NCBI RefSeq assembly: GCF_027595985.1
Contig: NC_073313.1
Coordinates: forward strand, 83,330,494-83,394,493
DNA: 64,000 nt
Reading direction: 5' to 3'
Origin: Sorex araneus
Taxonomy: Eukaryota > Chordata > Mammalia > Eulipotyphla > Soricidae
Part shown: in pieces, positions 1-10,507 of the stretch
Numbering within the stretch: the first letter of the stretch is position 1
How the letters are laid out: each line of letters opens with the position of its first letter
Program-made: the position numbers and the translations under genes
Notes under the pieces: generated by a model
Told to the model about the DNA's origin: nothing
Databases searched by the model: none
Seen by the model: the letters and a program-made list of their open reading frames with translations, nothing else

Positions 1-114
1 TCCCAGCATCCCATATGGTCCCCTGAGCACGGCCAGGGGTGGTTCCTGAGTGCAGAGCCAGGAGTAACCCCTGTGCATCACCAGGTGTGACCCAAAAAGC
101 AAAAAAAAGAAAAG
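1..114 (+). repeat. Type-A SINE, 3' part (cut by window edge)
   Basis: Only the 3' half of a type-A SINE is present: 'cagcatcccatatggtcccc' through 'gacccaaaaagc' and a poly(A) run. The tRNA-like head lies outside the window. The sequence is close to the other young copies. Confidence 0.9.
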
Positions 115-268
115 ATGCTTGCCTTGTACACAGCAGCCCTGAGCTCCACCCGAAGCACCATGTACAGGCCCCCAAGCACCACCAGGAGGGGCCCTAATGC
201 AGAGCCAGGAATAAGCCCTAAGCATAACCAGGGGCAGTCCCCAAACCAAAAACCATAAAAACCAAAGT
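115..268 (+). repeat. Diverged type-A SINE fragment
   Basis: Directly abuts the previous copy. It starts inside the head ('gcttgccttgtacacagcag') and ends in an A-rich tail near 268. Many substitutions suggest an older subfamily into whose head the preceding SINE may have inserted. Confidence 0.7.
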
Positions 269-374
269 TCAAGAGAGTAAGAGGGAAAAAACCACAAGAA
301 CAGACCATAGAAACACTCAGAAAACAACAAAAGGGCAACTAGTACTTAGGATCAGTACTAACAGTAAGTTCTGG

Positions 375-480
375 GAAAGCCAGTGGCCTGGGCCCAGAGA
401 CATAACTATAGGGGCTAAGTACTGGGTTTGATTACTGTGTTTGAGAACGGAGCCTCAAGCACAGAAATGGAACTGGCCCG
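375..480 (+). repeat. Possible very old SINE remnant
   Basis: The order of motifs ('actgggtttgattac', 'ggagcctcaagcacag') loosely follows the type-A head and body. Similarity is too weak to be sure. Confidence 0.25.
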
Positions 481-492
481 TCAGCACAGACT

Positions 493-718
493 GGGTAGCA
501 CTGACCCATTGTTCATCAATTTGCTCGGGCACCAGTAACGTCTCCATCGTGAGACTTCTTGTTACTGTTTTTGGCATACCAAATACACACGGGTAGCTGG
601 CCAGGCTCTGCCATGCGGGCAGTAGCTTGCCAGGCTCTCCGAGACAGATGGCGGAATCGAATCCTGGTTGGCTGCGTTCAAGGCAAACGCCCTACCCTCT
701 CTGCTATGGCTCCAGTCC
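493..718 (-). repeat. Type-B SINE (RTE-tailed), minus strand
   Basis: Read on the minus strand it has the tRNA-like head, then the type-B body ('cggcaagctac' motifs, 'tatgccaaaaacag'), then the tail 'gagacgttactggtgccc'. It has no poly(A) and ends in a 'cagtgctac'-like repeat. Confidence 0.9.
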
Positions 719-727
719 ACGGATTTG

Positions 728-862
728 GTAGCACTGCACTGTAGCACTGTTATCCAGTTGTGCATTGATTTGCTCGAGTGGGCACCAGTAACGTCTCACC
801 ATGGAGAGCACGGCAGAGCGGGATACTCTCGGTAGTTTGCAGGGCTCTCCGAGAGGGGTATC
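728..862 (-). repeat. Type-B SINE, internally deleted
   Basis: On the minus strand the tail and its (ctacagtg)-like repeats are present and are followed by the 'gagagcc...gagagtatcccgc' body piece. The segment from 'ggcaagctaccc' to 'cagtaacaa' and the whole head are missing. Confidence 0.8.
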
Positions 863-1169
863 CACTGACTGGGTATGACCCCAAATTCCAAAGAAAAAAA
901 TTTGTCTCGAGAGTGAATAAATAATAATAAATAATGCATGTCTCAGTATTCATACCTATTCAAACAGATCCAGAAGTTGTGACTGAATTTGTAACTGAAT
1001 TCATAGTAGTTTTGCTTTTTATTATTTATTTGTTTTTATGTTTTCATTCAACAGTTAACAGAAACTGTAAACACTATCATGGAGGGCCTTCCATTCTGCC
1101 AATATTTGAAAGGGGCAGTGTCCTTTGGAAAGTACAAATGACACGATTAAATAAGAGATAGATTACAGG
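863..1169. other. No recognisable feature
   Basis: AT-rich sequence with a short (aataat) patch near 917-934. No exon, RNA gene or repeat family was recognised. Confidence 0.5.
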
Positions 1170-1262
1170 GACTTCTTTTTTTAAATTTTATTGAATCACA
1201 GTGAAATGACTCAATAAATAGTTACAAGCTTTCATGTTTGGGTTACAATCTCACAATGATCA
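1170..1262 (-). mobile_element. L1 3' end, extremely 5'-truncated
   Basis: On the minus strand this is the last ~90 bp of the shrew L1 3' UTR: 'cccaaacatgaaagcttg', 'gtgattcaataaaat' and poly(A). The same terminus recurs at 13403 and 20795. Confidence 0.8.
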
Positions 1263-1493
1263 AACACCCAAGTGGGTATGAGTTTAAATAAATACTAGCA
1301 GAGAAAAACAGTGAGTGTGTACTAACACATCACACTTAACTGGAAGATATAAATGCCAAGAATACAAAAGGGTTATTCTATTGCTTACAATCTAGATCTA
1401 GGTGTTTGGGGATTAAAGTAAGTCAGAGCAGGAAGTTTGCATTTCCCACAGGTACTTCCTATTTCGTAGCGATCAGAGCACAATAAAATGCAG

Positions 1494-2020
1494 AAGGGAA
1501 GGGAAGGGAAGGGAAGGGAAGGGAAGGGAAGGGAAGGGAAGGGAAGGGAAGGGAAGGGAAGGGAAGGGAAGGGAAGGGAAGGGAAGGGAAGGGAAGGGAA
1601 GGGAAGGGAAGGGAAGGGAAGGGAAGGGAAGGGAAGGGAAGGGAAGGGAAGGGAAGGGAAGGGAAGGGAAGGGAAGGGAAGGGAAGGGAAGGGAAGGGAA
1701 GGGAAGGGAAGGGAAGGGAAGGGAAGGGAAGGGAAGGGAAGGGAAGGGAAGGGAAGGGAAGGGAAGGGAAGGGAAGGGAAGGGAAGGGAAGGGAAGGGAA
1801 GGGAAGGGAAGGGAAGGGAAGGGAAGGGAAGGGAAGGGAAGGGAAGGGAAGGGAAGGGAAGGGAAGGGAAGGGAAGGGAAGGGAAGGGAAGGGAAGGGAA
1901 GGGAAGGGAAGGGAAGGGAAGGGAAGGGAAGGGAAGGGAAGGGAAGGGAAGGGAAGGGAAGGGAAGGGAAGGGAAGGGAAGGGAAGGGAAGGGAAGGGAA
2001 GGGAAGGGAAGGGAAGGGAA
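1494..2020. repeat. Perfect (GGGAA)n pentanucleotide array, ~105 units
   Basis: About 527 bp of uninterrupted GGGAA repeat, purine-only on the plus strand, with no interruption visible. It begins after 'aaaatgcaga' and stops abruptly at 'gagaaatcaac'. Open frames reading across it (GREGK or LPFPS repeats) are trivial products of a stop-free unit, not genes. An assembly-collapsed or expanded length is possible. Confidence 0.98.
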
Positions 2021-2325
2021 GAGAAATCAACTGTACATACAGTATCAGGAAAGAGGACGGATGGAAAAACTGTCGATGCCAAAGGAAACAACTGAAGAGT
2101 ATCTAACTTTAATAGCTCACTGGATGTTGGAAGATTTTCAAACAACAAATTTTAGAAGCTTGCAACAAGTGCATGCAGAGTTGAACATTATCACCTCCCC
2201 AGGGGAAAAAAATTCTATAAAGATGCATGCATTGTTGCTGGGAGAGACCGCAAAATGTTTTTGCAATTGCGGTCAAAAGCACATAACACGAAAATTAATC
2301 ACCTTAACCACTCTTCTGTTTCATT
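2021..2325. other. No recognisable feature
   Basis: Moderately AT-rich sequence following the pentanucleotide array. I recognise no repeat, exon or RNA gene here. Confidence 0.5.
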
Positions 2326-2485
2326 TCTGAGCCATACCCAGCAGTTCTCATAGCTTACTCCGGACTCTGCACTCAGGAATTGCTGCTAGGGCTCAGAGAA
2401 CAAGATGGGGTGCTGAGGGTTGAACCAGGACTGGCTACGTGCAAGGCAAGTGCCTTACCCATAATACTTCTTCCCCAGCCCCTCA
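2326..2485 (-). repeat. Diverged type-A SINE
   Basis: Reverse-complement type A: 'gggctggggaagaag' head, body 'gagccctagcagcaa', tail near 2330. Many mismatches and no poly(A) left, so an old copy. Confidence 0.8.
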
Positions 2486-2509
2486 TCTTAACCATTTTTT
2501 AAAATTTCA

Positions 2510-2765
2510 TTTGACTTTTTAATTAATTTATCATTAACTGAATCACAGTGAGATACGCAGTTACTAAGCTGCTCATGATTGGGCTTCAGTCATTTTATGT
2601 TCCAACACCATGTCCCTTCAAAAGTGTACATTTCCCATCACCCATGTCCTCAGTTTCCCTCCTTCCCCACCTGACTCTATGACAAGCATTCTTTCTCCCC
2701 CTCCCTCTCTCCTTCTTTTCTCAACCATTTCCCAGTATCCAGTTACACTGGGTTAAAGTAAATTC
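2510..2765 (-). mobile_element. L1 3' end, old copy
   Basis: Minus-strand L1 3' UTR: the 'tcactgtgattcagttaatg' end, the 'ccaacacc' and 'atgtcctcagtttccctcc' blocks, and the pyrimidine-rich stretch that is the antisense of the G-rich L1 3' UTR. More diverged than the copy at 2962. Confidence 0.65.
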
Positions 2766-3440
2766 ACATAGCTATAAGCAAGATCTCTAAAACATATTCA
2801 TCTTTCAAGTAAGTGACTCAATTCCCATTAAATTTTCCTCCCCCTCTTAATTCAGTCTCTGGTAATCACTATTCTGTTTTCTGTTTCTATTAATGTCACT
2901 ACTTTAGAAACCTATGTAACTGAAGTAATACAGAATTTATCCTTTTATGACCAGCTAATTTCTTAAACATTTTTTATTGAATCTCTGTGAAATAGACCCT
3001 TACAAAGCTGTTCAAGATTGGATTTCAGTCATACAGTATTCCAACACCCATCCCTCCACCACTGTATACTTCCCAGCACCAGTGTCCCCAGCTTCCCTCC
3101 TATCACCCCCACCCCATCCCTCCACACCCTGCCTGCCTCTATGACAGGTGTTTTTCTTATCCTTCTCTGTCTCTCTCTCCTTTTGGGCATTGTGGTTTGC
3201 AATAATAATACTGAAAAATATTCCTTACCTACTTTTAACCCTCAGACACTATGACCAGCTATTTTATTTAGCCTGATTTCCTCAAGTTTCATCCATGTTG
3301 TAGCATCTAATAACATTTCCTTACTTTTTAAACATGTATCATGGTCCACAGTATGTACATCTTATTCATCCATTCATTTATCAAAGAACATCTGTCTTGT
3401 CTCTCCCTCTCAGCGACTGTGAATAGAGCATGCCAATGTG
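2766..3440 (-). mobile_element. Ancient L1 (L1M-type) 3' region, interrupted
   Basis: Recognisable antisense landmarks of old mammalian L1: 'ctgtttctattaatg', then after the younger insertion 'gtttcatccatgttgtagca' and 'ttattcatccattcattta'. The copy is split by the L1 end at 2962-3249. Confidence 0.7.
2962..3249 (-). mobile_element. L1 3' end inserted in ancient L1, with TSD
   Basis: Shrew L1 3' UTR in minus orientation ('ttttttattgaatctctgtg', 'cacccatccctccaccact', 'tctatgacaggtgtt'). It is flanked by a 16-bp duplication, 'tatgaccagctaattt' at 2946-2961 and 'tatgaccagctatttt' at 3250-3265. The duplicated bases belong to the old L1. Confidence 0.85.
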
Positions 3441-3474
3441 TTTTCTTTTTCTTTTATTGAAGGACGGAAATTGA

Positions 3475-3618
3475 GGCTACACCCAGCACTACTCAGGGCT
3501 TCTCCCTGAATCTATGCTCAGGGATGCTTCCTGGCAATGCTCGGGGACCCTCTGAAGTACCAGAGATCATTAGTATGCAAAGCAAATGCCTTATACCCTC
3601 TACTCTCTCTTAGCCCCT
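3475..3618 (-). repeat. Diverged type-A SINE
   Basis: Reverse complement shows 'gaggggctaagagagag', 'ggtacttcagagggtccccg' and 'gtagtgctgggtgtagcc' in the expected type-A order, preceded by a T-rich tract (antisense tail). Confidence 0.75.
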
Positions 3619-4045
3619 CTCCACTTTTATTTTTCATCCAAAACTGAATCCATTTATACAAACTCACATAATGTTTTCTATTCATTCCAAACTCAAGGAG
3701 CTACAAGAGTAACTGTTCTTTTCCCATATTGGCAGACAACACCTCTGGCACAGCCACAAAATTCCCATAACCGGTGTCCAACAGAAGCAAGCAAAAATAC
3801 CAAATATTTAACAGTTCTGCCACCAAACAGCAACAGATCTAGAATCTACTGGGAACTTGTTAAACTGTAAGTGTCAACAGTCTTAATAGTTATACTCTCT
3901 CTTGAAAAGAAAGGGGAGTGCCTCCTCAATTATCACATACTTTAAAAAATAACTAATTCTTTATCTATTATGTAGCTCTTTTCTTATAGCATTGGCATAA
4001 CATAGCCTTGACACAATTCAGGTCATCTGGACAACTACTTTCCCC
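3619..4045. other. No recognisable feature
   Basis: Low-repeat AT-rich DNA. Short open frames have no recognisable domains and no flanking splice signals that I would trust. Confidence 0.45.
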
Positions 4046-4496
4046 GGGCTGGAGCGATAGCACAGCGGGTAGAGCATTTGCCTTGCATGCAGCTGACCCA
4101 GGTTCGATTCCTCCGTCCCTCATGGAGAGCCAGACAAGCTACCAAGAGTATCTCGCCCGCACAGCAGAGCCTGGCAAGCTACCCATGGCCTATTCGATAT
4201 GTCAAAAACAGTAAAAAATGGGGATGGAGTGATAGTACAGCAGGTAGGGAGTTTGCCTTGCACGTGACCAACCTGGGTTCGATTCCGAGCATCCCATATG
4301 GTACCCTGAGCACTGCCAGGAGAAATTCCTGAGTGCAGACCCAGGAGTAACCCCCGAGCATTGCTGGGTGCGACCCAAAAAGCAAAATAAATAAATAAAT
4401 AATTTATAAAAGCAGTAAAAACAAGTGTCACAATGGAGACGTTACTGGTGCCCACTTGAGCAAATCAATGAGCAACGGGATGACAGCGATACAGTG
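4046..4496 (+). repeat. Type-B SINE split by a type-A SINE
   Basis: Head and body run 4046-4218 ('gggctggagcgatagcacag' to 'gtcaaaaacagtaaaaa'). The 3' part resumes at ~4408 ('caagtgtcacaatggagacg') and ends in 'gatgacagcgatacagtg' near 4496. The break lies exactly where the type-A copy inserted. Confidence 0.95.
4219..4407 (+). repeat. Type-A SINE nested inside a type-B SINE
   Basis: Complete head-to-tail type A with a (aaat)n-decorated A tail. The flanking duplication is 'aaaaacagtaaaaa' (4204-4217) and 'aaaagcagtaaaaa' (4408-4421), both copied from the type-B body, so this insertion is the younger of the two. Confidence 0.95.
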
Positions 4497-4529
4497 AAAA
4501 CGCTGATCGAGTCAGGGAAGTAACAAAAA

Positions 4530-4765
4530 GGGGTACAGTGCATGCCTTGCAAACAGGAGACCCTATTTTTTTTAATGTCTAGTATCACATGGTACCCTGA
4601 ATGCTGCTAGGTTAGCTCTGAGGCCCACAAAAACCACCAGCCATGGCCTAGGTAATCCTCAGCACTGCCAGGCTGATGAGAATCCCCCCCGTCACTGAGC
4701 AAAGTATTGCCAGCACTGATTCCTGTGACTCTACCTACCTCTGTGGTGTCCCCACATAACAAAAA
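4530..4765 (+). repeat. Possible highly diverged SINE
   Basis: Traces of the type-A order: 'gtgcatgccttgca', 'tatcacatggtaccctgaat', 'cctcagcactgccag'. Large insertions separate the blocks. Confidence 0.35.
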
Positions 4766-7036
4766 TTTTAAAAAATATTGCTTGGTCAATTGACAGAATC
4801 TCCTAAGGATATTCAAATCTATATTCCTGGTCCCATTCATAGCTACCAATTTAAAAATAAAAATAAAACCCAGGTATGGGAACCCGTGCTTCAGCTTTGA
4901 TTCACAGGTTCAGATGAAAAGGACCATGGGAAGGCATCGGGTCATCTCTTTTTAGTCTCTTTAAGTCCGTAGCCTTTCTCAGAAGCCTCCAGGTTCCTTT
5001 TTTATCTGGAAAGGACAGTTTTTAATCCCACTGTGGTTTGAGTACATTTCTGAAGCTTCTTCCCTCTCAGCACTACTTACTCGGGGCTTCCCCCTTCATG
5101 CCCACCTCGGTCACTCTTTTCCACAGTCACCCCTGTCTTGTTAGAGGACAGAGCACTATCCCCAGCACTCTGTTCCTTTCTTTGGATCAGAGCCTCTGCA
5201 ATTTTCCAGGTGGTGATTAGTTGAACTATTAAATTATTCCCTGCTGTGTGCAGTCAGGCAGACCTTAAAGCTTCCAATGACCATGCCTTTTTTACTTTAA
5301 AATGTCTCGTTCAAAAGCAGTATCATTTTTGTTGCCTTATCTGGAAAATATATGCCAGCACAGAAGACAAAGGAAGGCAGGGCAAGATGCAATCTTTCTC
5401 ATTATGCTCTAAATGATCAAATCCCTGGTCTACACTCACTTATACCCAGCTACAGATGTTCGCTAAATGGTCACATGTTTGTCATTCCCTCCCTCCCTTA
5501 AATGTTCCCAAACTAACAGGACATTAAATGAGAAAATGCCTCTCCATAAAATTTGCTTATTTTACTATTTGTGTCCCTCAACATAGCATCCTTTTCATCA
5601 TCTGTAATGTGCAATCAATAGCGTACCCCCGGGAAGGTTGTTCATTGGTCATTTACATGATTAAAGGATGGAGAAATTGGAACACTTCAAAGAATAAAGG
5701 TGTTTTAATAACCTTCAATTTGAATCCCTGCTCACGACTTACCCCATACTGACATAATACAGCAAATATTACTACCTTCATGCTCTCCCTGGAAAGAGGT
5801 TTGCAGCTCTTCCCCAACGTGATGTACTATTTCATTTGTTAACAATGCCAAAAATACACAGGGCCATTAAACCCAATGGGAATCCCTATTTTTGCTGAAA
5901 CAGACAGATCACCATGGATACATCTTTGCTCAACTGGAGGGTCAGAAACAGCTGTTGAACCAAACTTGAGAGCCTTCTCCGCAGGCTTATCACACAAACT
6001 GCATTAGGGAAAACCAGAAATTTCACATTTCACTCAGTGTCATAATAACCAGTGTTTCACCTGAAATCATAGTAATCAATAGTTCCAAGCAGCTCCCATC
6101 CCCATTTGAAATTCACTGACCTTAAGTTCCTGGTGGTGCTCTCAGATAGATGGGATATCCTTGGTAACCAATCTCCACTCAGAACTTCTCACCTCCGAAC
6201 CGGAGCTGAGCAGTCTGGGAGAGCAAGAAGAGCCCTTGTTTCTTTGCTCTATGTCCCAACTCAATGGCTTCTGCCAATGTGCATTGAGTCTTCAGTGAGG
6301 GCGGCTTTCTCCACAAGATGGTGTGACCCACGCACTTTCGACAAGGATGACGAATCTTGCAGAGTCTAAGCTGCAAGAAGGCAAAATAAAAAGACACTGA
6401 GCATCCAGTAAAAGTTTAGTAAGTCCAGCTATGTAAGATTCATGGGGAGACTCAAATCGAGGCTCACTGATTTAAAGATTCATTCCGTTCGCTGTGCTTT
6501 GCTGTCCACATTCGTGACCACCAGTCTGAGTATGACCACACGTGTGAGGTTTGATTTTTCTGCTGGTAAAAAGAGTAAGTCTGGGAAGTGAGATGGATGG
6601 AGCTCATCTACGTTAAATACTGAGTATGATTCTGCTTCAGAGTCACTTAATTACCTACAGTTTGGTCTCAGACTTGATAGAAAATCAGAGTCTGGCTTCT
6701 CCGCCATGAACTTAAAGAAGAACAAGAAAACTCAATTTCCTAATAAGCTGTGTTTCCACAAGAAGTCTTTCTTGAGAGAACCACTGCATATTTGAAGCAT
6801 GCCTTCAAAGAAATCCTCCTAGATAAGTCTCTACATGTGTAGATGGGTATTAAGCACTGCCATAAAGGAAAAAAAAACCACAGTAGGAGAAAAATAAAGA
6901 TCTCTGTTTTTCTCTTACACATAACGCAATCAGTGTTTTCCAAGTGCGTCCACAACCAGGAATACAATTCGTGTATTCATGAAATGGGCTTAAGTTAACT
7001 TATCTCAATGAAAAGTTTTTCAAAGGTAAATATGGT
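4766..7036. other. 2.3-kb low-repeat stretch
   Basis: The longest interval in the left half without a recognisable young repeat. Base composition is ordinary. It holds one exon-like segment (6193-6370, minus strand) described separately. Other short open frames, for example around 5038-5220 and 5528-5752, lack splice-site context or known domains. Confidence 0.5.
6193..6370 (-). other. Exon-like segment (speculative)
   Basis: On the minus strand a pyrimidine-rich tract ending 'tttgccttcttgcag' precedes 6370, and 'cggag|gtgagaag' marks a good donor after 6193. The 178 nt between are open in one frame only, coding for Cys/Lys/Arg-rich residues beginning LRLCKIRHPCRKC. I do not recognise the protein. 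It could be a coding or non-coding exon, a decayed processed copy, or chance; no partner exon was identified. Confidence 0.25.
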
Positions 7037-7290
7037 TTTACACAGCGGGTAGGATGTTTGCCTTGCACGCGGCTGACCTGGGTTCGATTCCTCCACCCTG
7101 CCCGGAGATCCCGGCAAGCTACTGAGAGTATCCCGCCCGCACGGCAGAGCCTGGCAAGCTTCCTTTGGTGTATTCGATATGCCAAAAACAGTAACAACAA
7201 GTCTCATAATGGAGACATTACTGGTGCCCGCTCGAGAAAATCGATGAACAATGGGACAACAGTGCTATAGTGACAGTGCTACCACATTAA
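7037..7290 (+). repeat. Type-B SINE
   Basis: Head lacks its first ~15 bp and starts at 'ttacacagcgggtagg'. The body and RTE-like tail are intact and it ends in 'gctatagtgacagtgctacc'. Confidence 0.93.
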
Positions 7291-7382
7291 GTCCTCTGGG
7301 CACTGCTAGGAGTGAATCACGAGCTGAGCCAGAACCTGAGCGTAGCCAGGTGTGGTACAAAAACCAAATGCAAAGAAAAAAT
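7291..7382 (+). repeat. Type-A SINE 3' fragment
   Basis: Immediately follows the type-B copy: 'gggcactgctaggagtgaat' to 'ccaggtgtggtaca' and an A-rich end. The type-B element may have inserted into this older copy. Confidence 0.65.
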
Positions 7383-7479
7383 AATACAATTACAAAAATA
7401 TATATGCTGAAGTTGTTATGTGGGTGGCAGAGATACTGGGCTTGAATTGTATTGCACTATTCTGCTTAAAAATCTTAAT

Positions 7480-7622
7480 TTTCTGGCATTAATACTCCTG
7501 GTTCTGCACTTAGGGATCACTCCTGGCAGTGCTCAGGGGACTATATGGGATGCCGGGAATCAAACTCTGGTCGTCTGCAATCAAAACAAGCAATTTACCC
7601 CACTTTATTCTCTTTCCAGTCA
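7480..7622 (-). repeat. Diverged type-A SINE
   Basis: Antisense blocks 'ctcctggttctgcactta', 'agtgctcaggggactata' and 'gggatgccgggaatcaaa' are present. The head region is strongly mutated. Confidence 0.75.
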
Positions 7623-7772
7623 CAAAGGAAGTTATCATTTTATCCACTACTGAATTATAGTTTATTAATCAATGCATTACTTCAGAGATCTCAAAAGCAA
7701 GAGGTTCTCATTGCTTAAAAAATTCCCACTTGATGACCAAAGGTTTGAAACAGAACTTGATGGGTAATTTTA

Positions 7773-7951
7773 TTTTATTTTTTTGCTTTTTTTTTGGGTC
7801 ACACCCAACAATGCTCAGGGGTTACTCCTGGCTCTGCACTCAGGAATTACTCCTGGCGGTGCTTGGGGGACCATATGGGTTGCCGGGGATAGAACCCGGG
7901 TCGGCCACGTGCAAGGCAAACACCCTACCCACTGTGCTATCGCTCCGGCCC
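7773..7951 (-). repeat. Type-A SINE with perfect TSD
   Basis: Full-length antisense copy from poly(T) to 'gctatcgctccggccc'. It is flanked by identical 15-bp repeats 'tgatgggtaatttta' at 7758-7772 and 7952-7966. Confidence 0.97.
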
Positions 7952-8242
7952 TGATGGGTAATTTTAACTAAAGGCAATCAACTAAGGAGATCTTTAACAA
8001 TATGCTCATTTTGAGTGCTATGTGTCCACCCAAGTCTATTTTATAGACCAATCCTTTGAAAAATTACCTAAAATTTGGTAATGGGCAATAAAGAATAAGC
8101 TGCCTCTTTATTAACTTACCAAATGCAAAAATGGATTCTGCCTCTTTTTCTGTTATTAAAACAGAAGCAAGAAATTGGAAATTCTTACAATTCAAACTCA
8201 TTTGCAGACCATCTACAGATTCTTTTAAAAAATTATTCAGTC

Positions 8243-8580
8243 ATTGTTGGGAGGACCCATTCGGGTTGGAAGATGCGAACTGAAAGTAGACTATAGACCG
8301 AACATGAAGGCCACTCAATACCTCTATTGCAAACTACAACACCCAAAAGGAGAGAGAACAAAAGGGAATGCCCTGCCACAGAGGCAGGGTAGGGTGGTGG
8401 GGGATGGGGTGGGGGTGGTGAGAGGGATACTGGGATCATAGGTGGAGGTGAATGGGCACTGGTAGAGGGACGAGCATACGATCACTGTGTGAGTGAAATG
8501 CAAACACAAAAGTTTTTAAGTTTGTAACTGTACATCACAGTGATTCTCTATTAAAAATTGTTAAAAATTTTTAAAAAAAG
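8243..8580 (+). mobile_element. L1 3' UTR, 5'-truncated
   Basis: Sense L1 3' UTR: 'aaagtagactatagaccg', 'aacacccaaaaggagagag', a G-rich tract (8390-8430), then 'tgaaatgcaaacacaaaag', 'cacagtgattctctatta' and an A-rich end. Same subfamily as the copies at 32014 and 45076. Confidence 0.9.
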
Positions 8581-9004
8581 TAAAACACAGTCATCAAAAG
8601 AACTGAAGATGGTATTATTTCACTTTTTTTGTTTGGACAAGTTTCTGTCAGCTGACACAGGGAGCAATAATGCTACCCAAGCTCCCCTGGATCTCCCACT
8701 AGCTTGCTAAAGATAGAAATCTGAAAAGGGCAGAGAATGGAGGCATCGCAACTCCATTTTTTGAGGTGACACAGTTGTAGTCAAGCTTTCAGCAACAATT
8801 ATTTTCTATCTGTGCCCCAACTCTTGATATGGGGGGGTCAAGAGATATATTTAAAATGCACTTAATGTACCAGTAAAAGGATCTGCAGGACTGCCTCCTC
8901 CAAGCGTGTAAAGCTTGGAGAAAAGAAAATTGTTTCTGGCTGAGAAGCAGAGACTGCCTCAAGAGAGATAACACCAGCAGGACTTCCCCGTAATTCTCCA
9001 TAAT
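8581..9004. other. No recognisable feature
   Basis: Low-repeat sequence between the L1 end and a MIR. I see no gene signal. Confidence 0.5.
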
Positions 9005-9190
9005 AACGGTAATAATAGCCAGCATGTATTTTGTGCTTAACCTTTCTCAAATACTTCATATACATTATCCCCATGAATGCTCACAACCTAACTTCACAAG
9101 TAAGGAAACCAAGGCTCAGTGAATACGTACCATGAGTGAGACGTAGTTAGATTTAAAAGCAAGTTTGTCTAACTTTTGTCCAAGATCTTC
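9005..9190 (+). repeat. MIR-like element
   Basis: The order 'aataatagccagcatgta', 'acattatccccatgaatgct', 'taaggaaaccaaggctcag' and 'gagtgagac' follows the mammalian-wide MIR consensus as I recall it, with the usual heavy divergence. Confidence 0.65.
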
Positions 9191-9291
9191 CACCACTGCC
9201 TCTCAGCATAAGGCTAGAGACGCTGTAAACAGAAAGATGGGAATTATATTTCTTTCTTTTCATTTTCTTTTGCTTTCTCCCTCCGTACCTT

Positions 9292-9460
9292 TTGTTTTGT
9301 TTTGGGGATACACCCGGTGGTGCTCAGGGGATATTCTGGACTCTGTGCTCAGGAATCACTCCGGGTAGGCTCGGGATACCATATGGGATGCTGAAGAACA
9401 AACCTGGGTCACCTGCTTGCAAGGCAAGCACCCGACTCATTGTACTATCTCTCCAACCCG
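9292..9460 (-). repeat. Type-A SINE
   Basis: Antisense type A: 'ggatacacccggtggtgctc', 'ggaatcactccgg', 'caaggcaagcacccg' and 'tactatctctccaacccg' for the head. Confidence 0.88.
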
Positions 9461-9519
9461 AGGTATGTTCTTTATGGGGCAGGAGATAAAACAATTAAGT
9501 GGGAAACATTAACTTAATA

Positions 9520-9660
9520 CTACGGATCTTGTCGCTACTCTGCTTAAAAATCCTTAATTTTCTAGCAAAACAAATTTCTTACCTGGAATTCAAAGCCCTT
9601 TACAAGCTAACCCCATGCACAGCTCTATGTTTATTTCTTCCTACTCTCTTTTACATATTT
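9520..9660 (-). repeat. L2-like fragment
   Basis: Resembles the antisense L2 3' region: 'ctgcttaaaaatccttaat', 'ggaattcaaagccctttaca' and 'ctaaccccatgcaca'. This is an old, mammalian-wide LINE. Confidence 0.55.
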
Positions 9661-9884
9661 TCTGAATTAATCATGAATTGAACAAAAAGCTGTGGGGGCC
9701 CTATTAGCTAGATCCTCAGTTGCTGAAAATGAAACACCCTTCTTCTTCCTTGCTTAATAACTAGTGAGTTTTTAAGTGGTTCAGAATCATCAATCATTTG
9801 CCTCTTCAAGACCTTGCCAGTAAGGGTTTTTGAAGACTATTTAAATCAAGTTATTATCACAGAGAGAAACACATAAGTACATAC

Positions 9885-9995
9885 AATTGGAGGAATTATT
9901 TCATTCAACAAACCTTTAGTGAGAGTGAACTGGGTCTTGGGGAATTAAAGACACACACAATCCCTGCCTTTCAATAGTCTTGAACTCTACAATAT
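9885..9995 (+). repeat. Possible old mammalian interspersed repeat
   Basis: 'ttcattcaacaaacctttag', 'gggtcttggggaattaaaga' and 'aatccctgcctttcaatag' recall a widespread placental repeat, but I cannot name the family. Confidence 0.35.
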
Positions 9996-10047
9996 CTCTC
10001 CCAACTGTTGCCCTAATGTTTTCCCCTTTGTAAAATCACTTTTTTAA

Positions 10048-10265
10048 AAAATAATTGAATCACCATGAGATGCGTAGTTACAAAAATGATTGGGTTTTAG
10101 TCATACAGTGTTACAACACTCATCCCTTCACCAGCGCCTATTTTCCACCACCAATGTCCCCAGTTTCCCTCCCACCTGTGTCAGGCACCTTTACCCTCTT
10201 CTCCCTCCCCCCCCACTCTCTCTCTCTTCTTTCTTCTTTTTAATTCTCTCCACAAACCACTGCAG
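10048..10265 (-). mobile_element. L1 3' end
   Basis: Antisense L1 3' UTR: 'tgaatcaccatgagatgcg', 'ttagtcatacagtgttaca', 'atcccttcaccagc' and 'ccaccaatgtccccag', then pyrimidine-rich sequence. Confidence 0.88.
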
Positions 10266-10507
10266 TCTACCATTTACTGCCAAGTGAAATGCTTCACACC
10301 AAATTATCAATCATCCCCCTCATCTTTTTAATATAAACAAAAACAGTTTTTTAATCTTTGTTTTCACATATCCAAACTATTTGACATTATTCCTCTTACC
10401 TAACTTGAAATTCTCTGCTTTTTGGGTATAATGCTGGGTTTTCTCTTCTGAGCTTCCTCCCAATCTTTGCCAAAGTGATGGCTCATAAGGATTCTGTTTT
10501 TGTTTCT

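Noticed and set aside
1459..2330. Long open frames (up to 280 codons) encoding GREGK or LPFPS repeats
   Set aside because: They are read-throughs of the stop-free (GGGAA)n array, with no complexity beyond the repeat.
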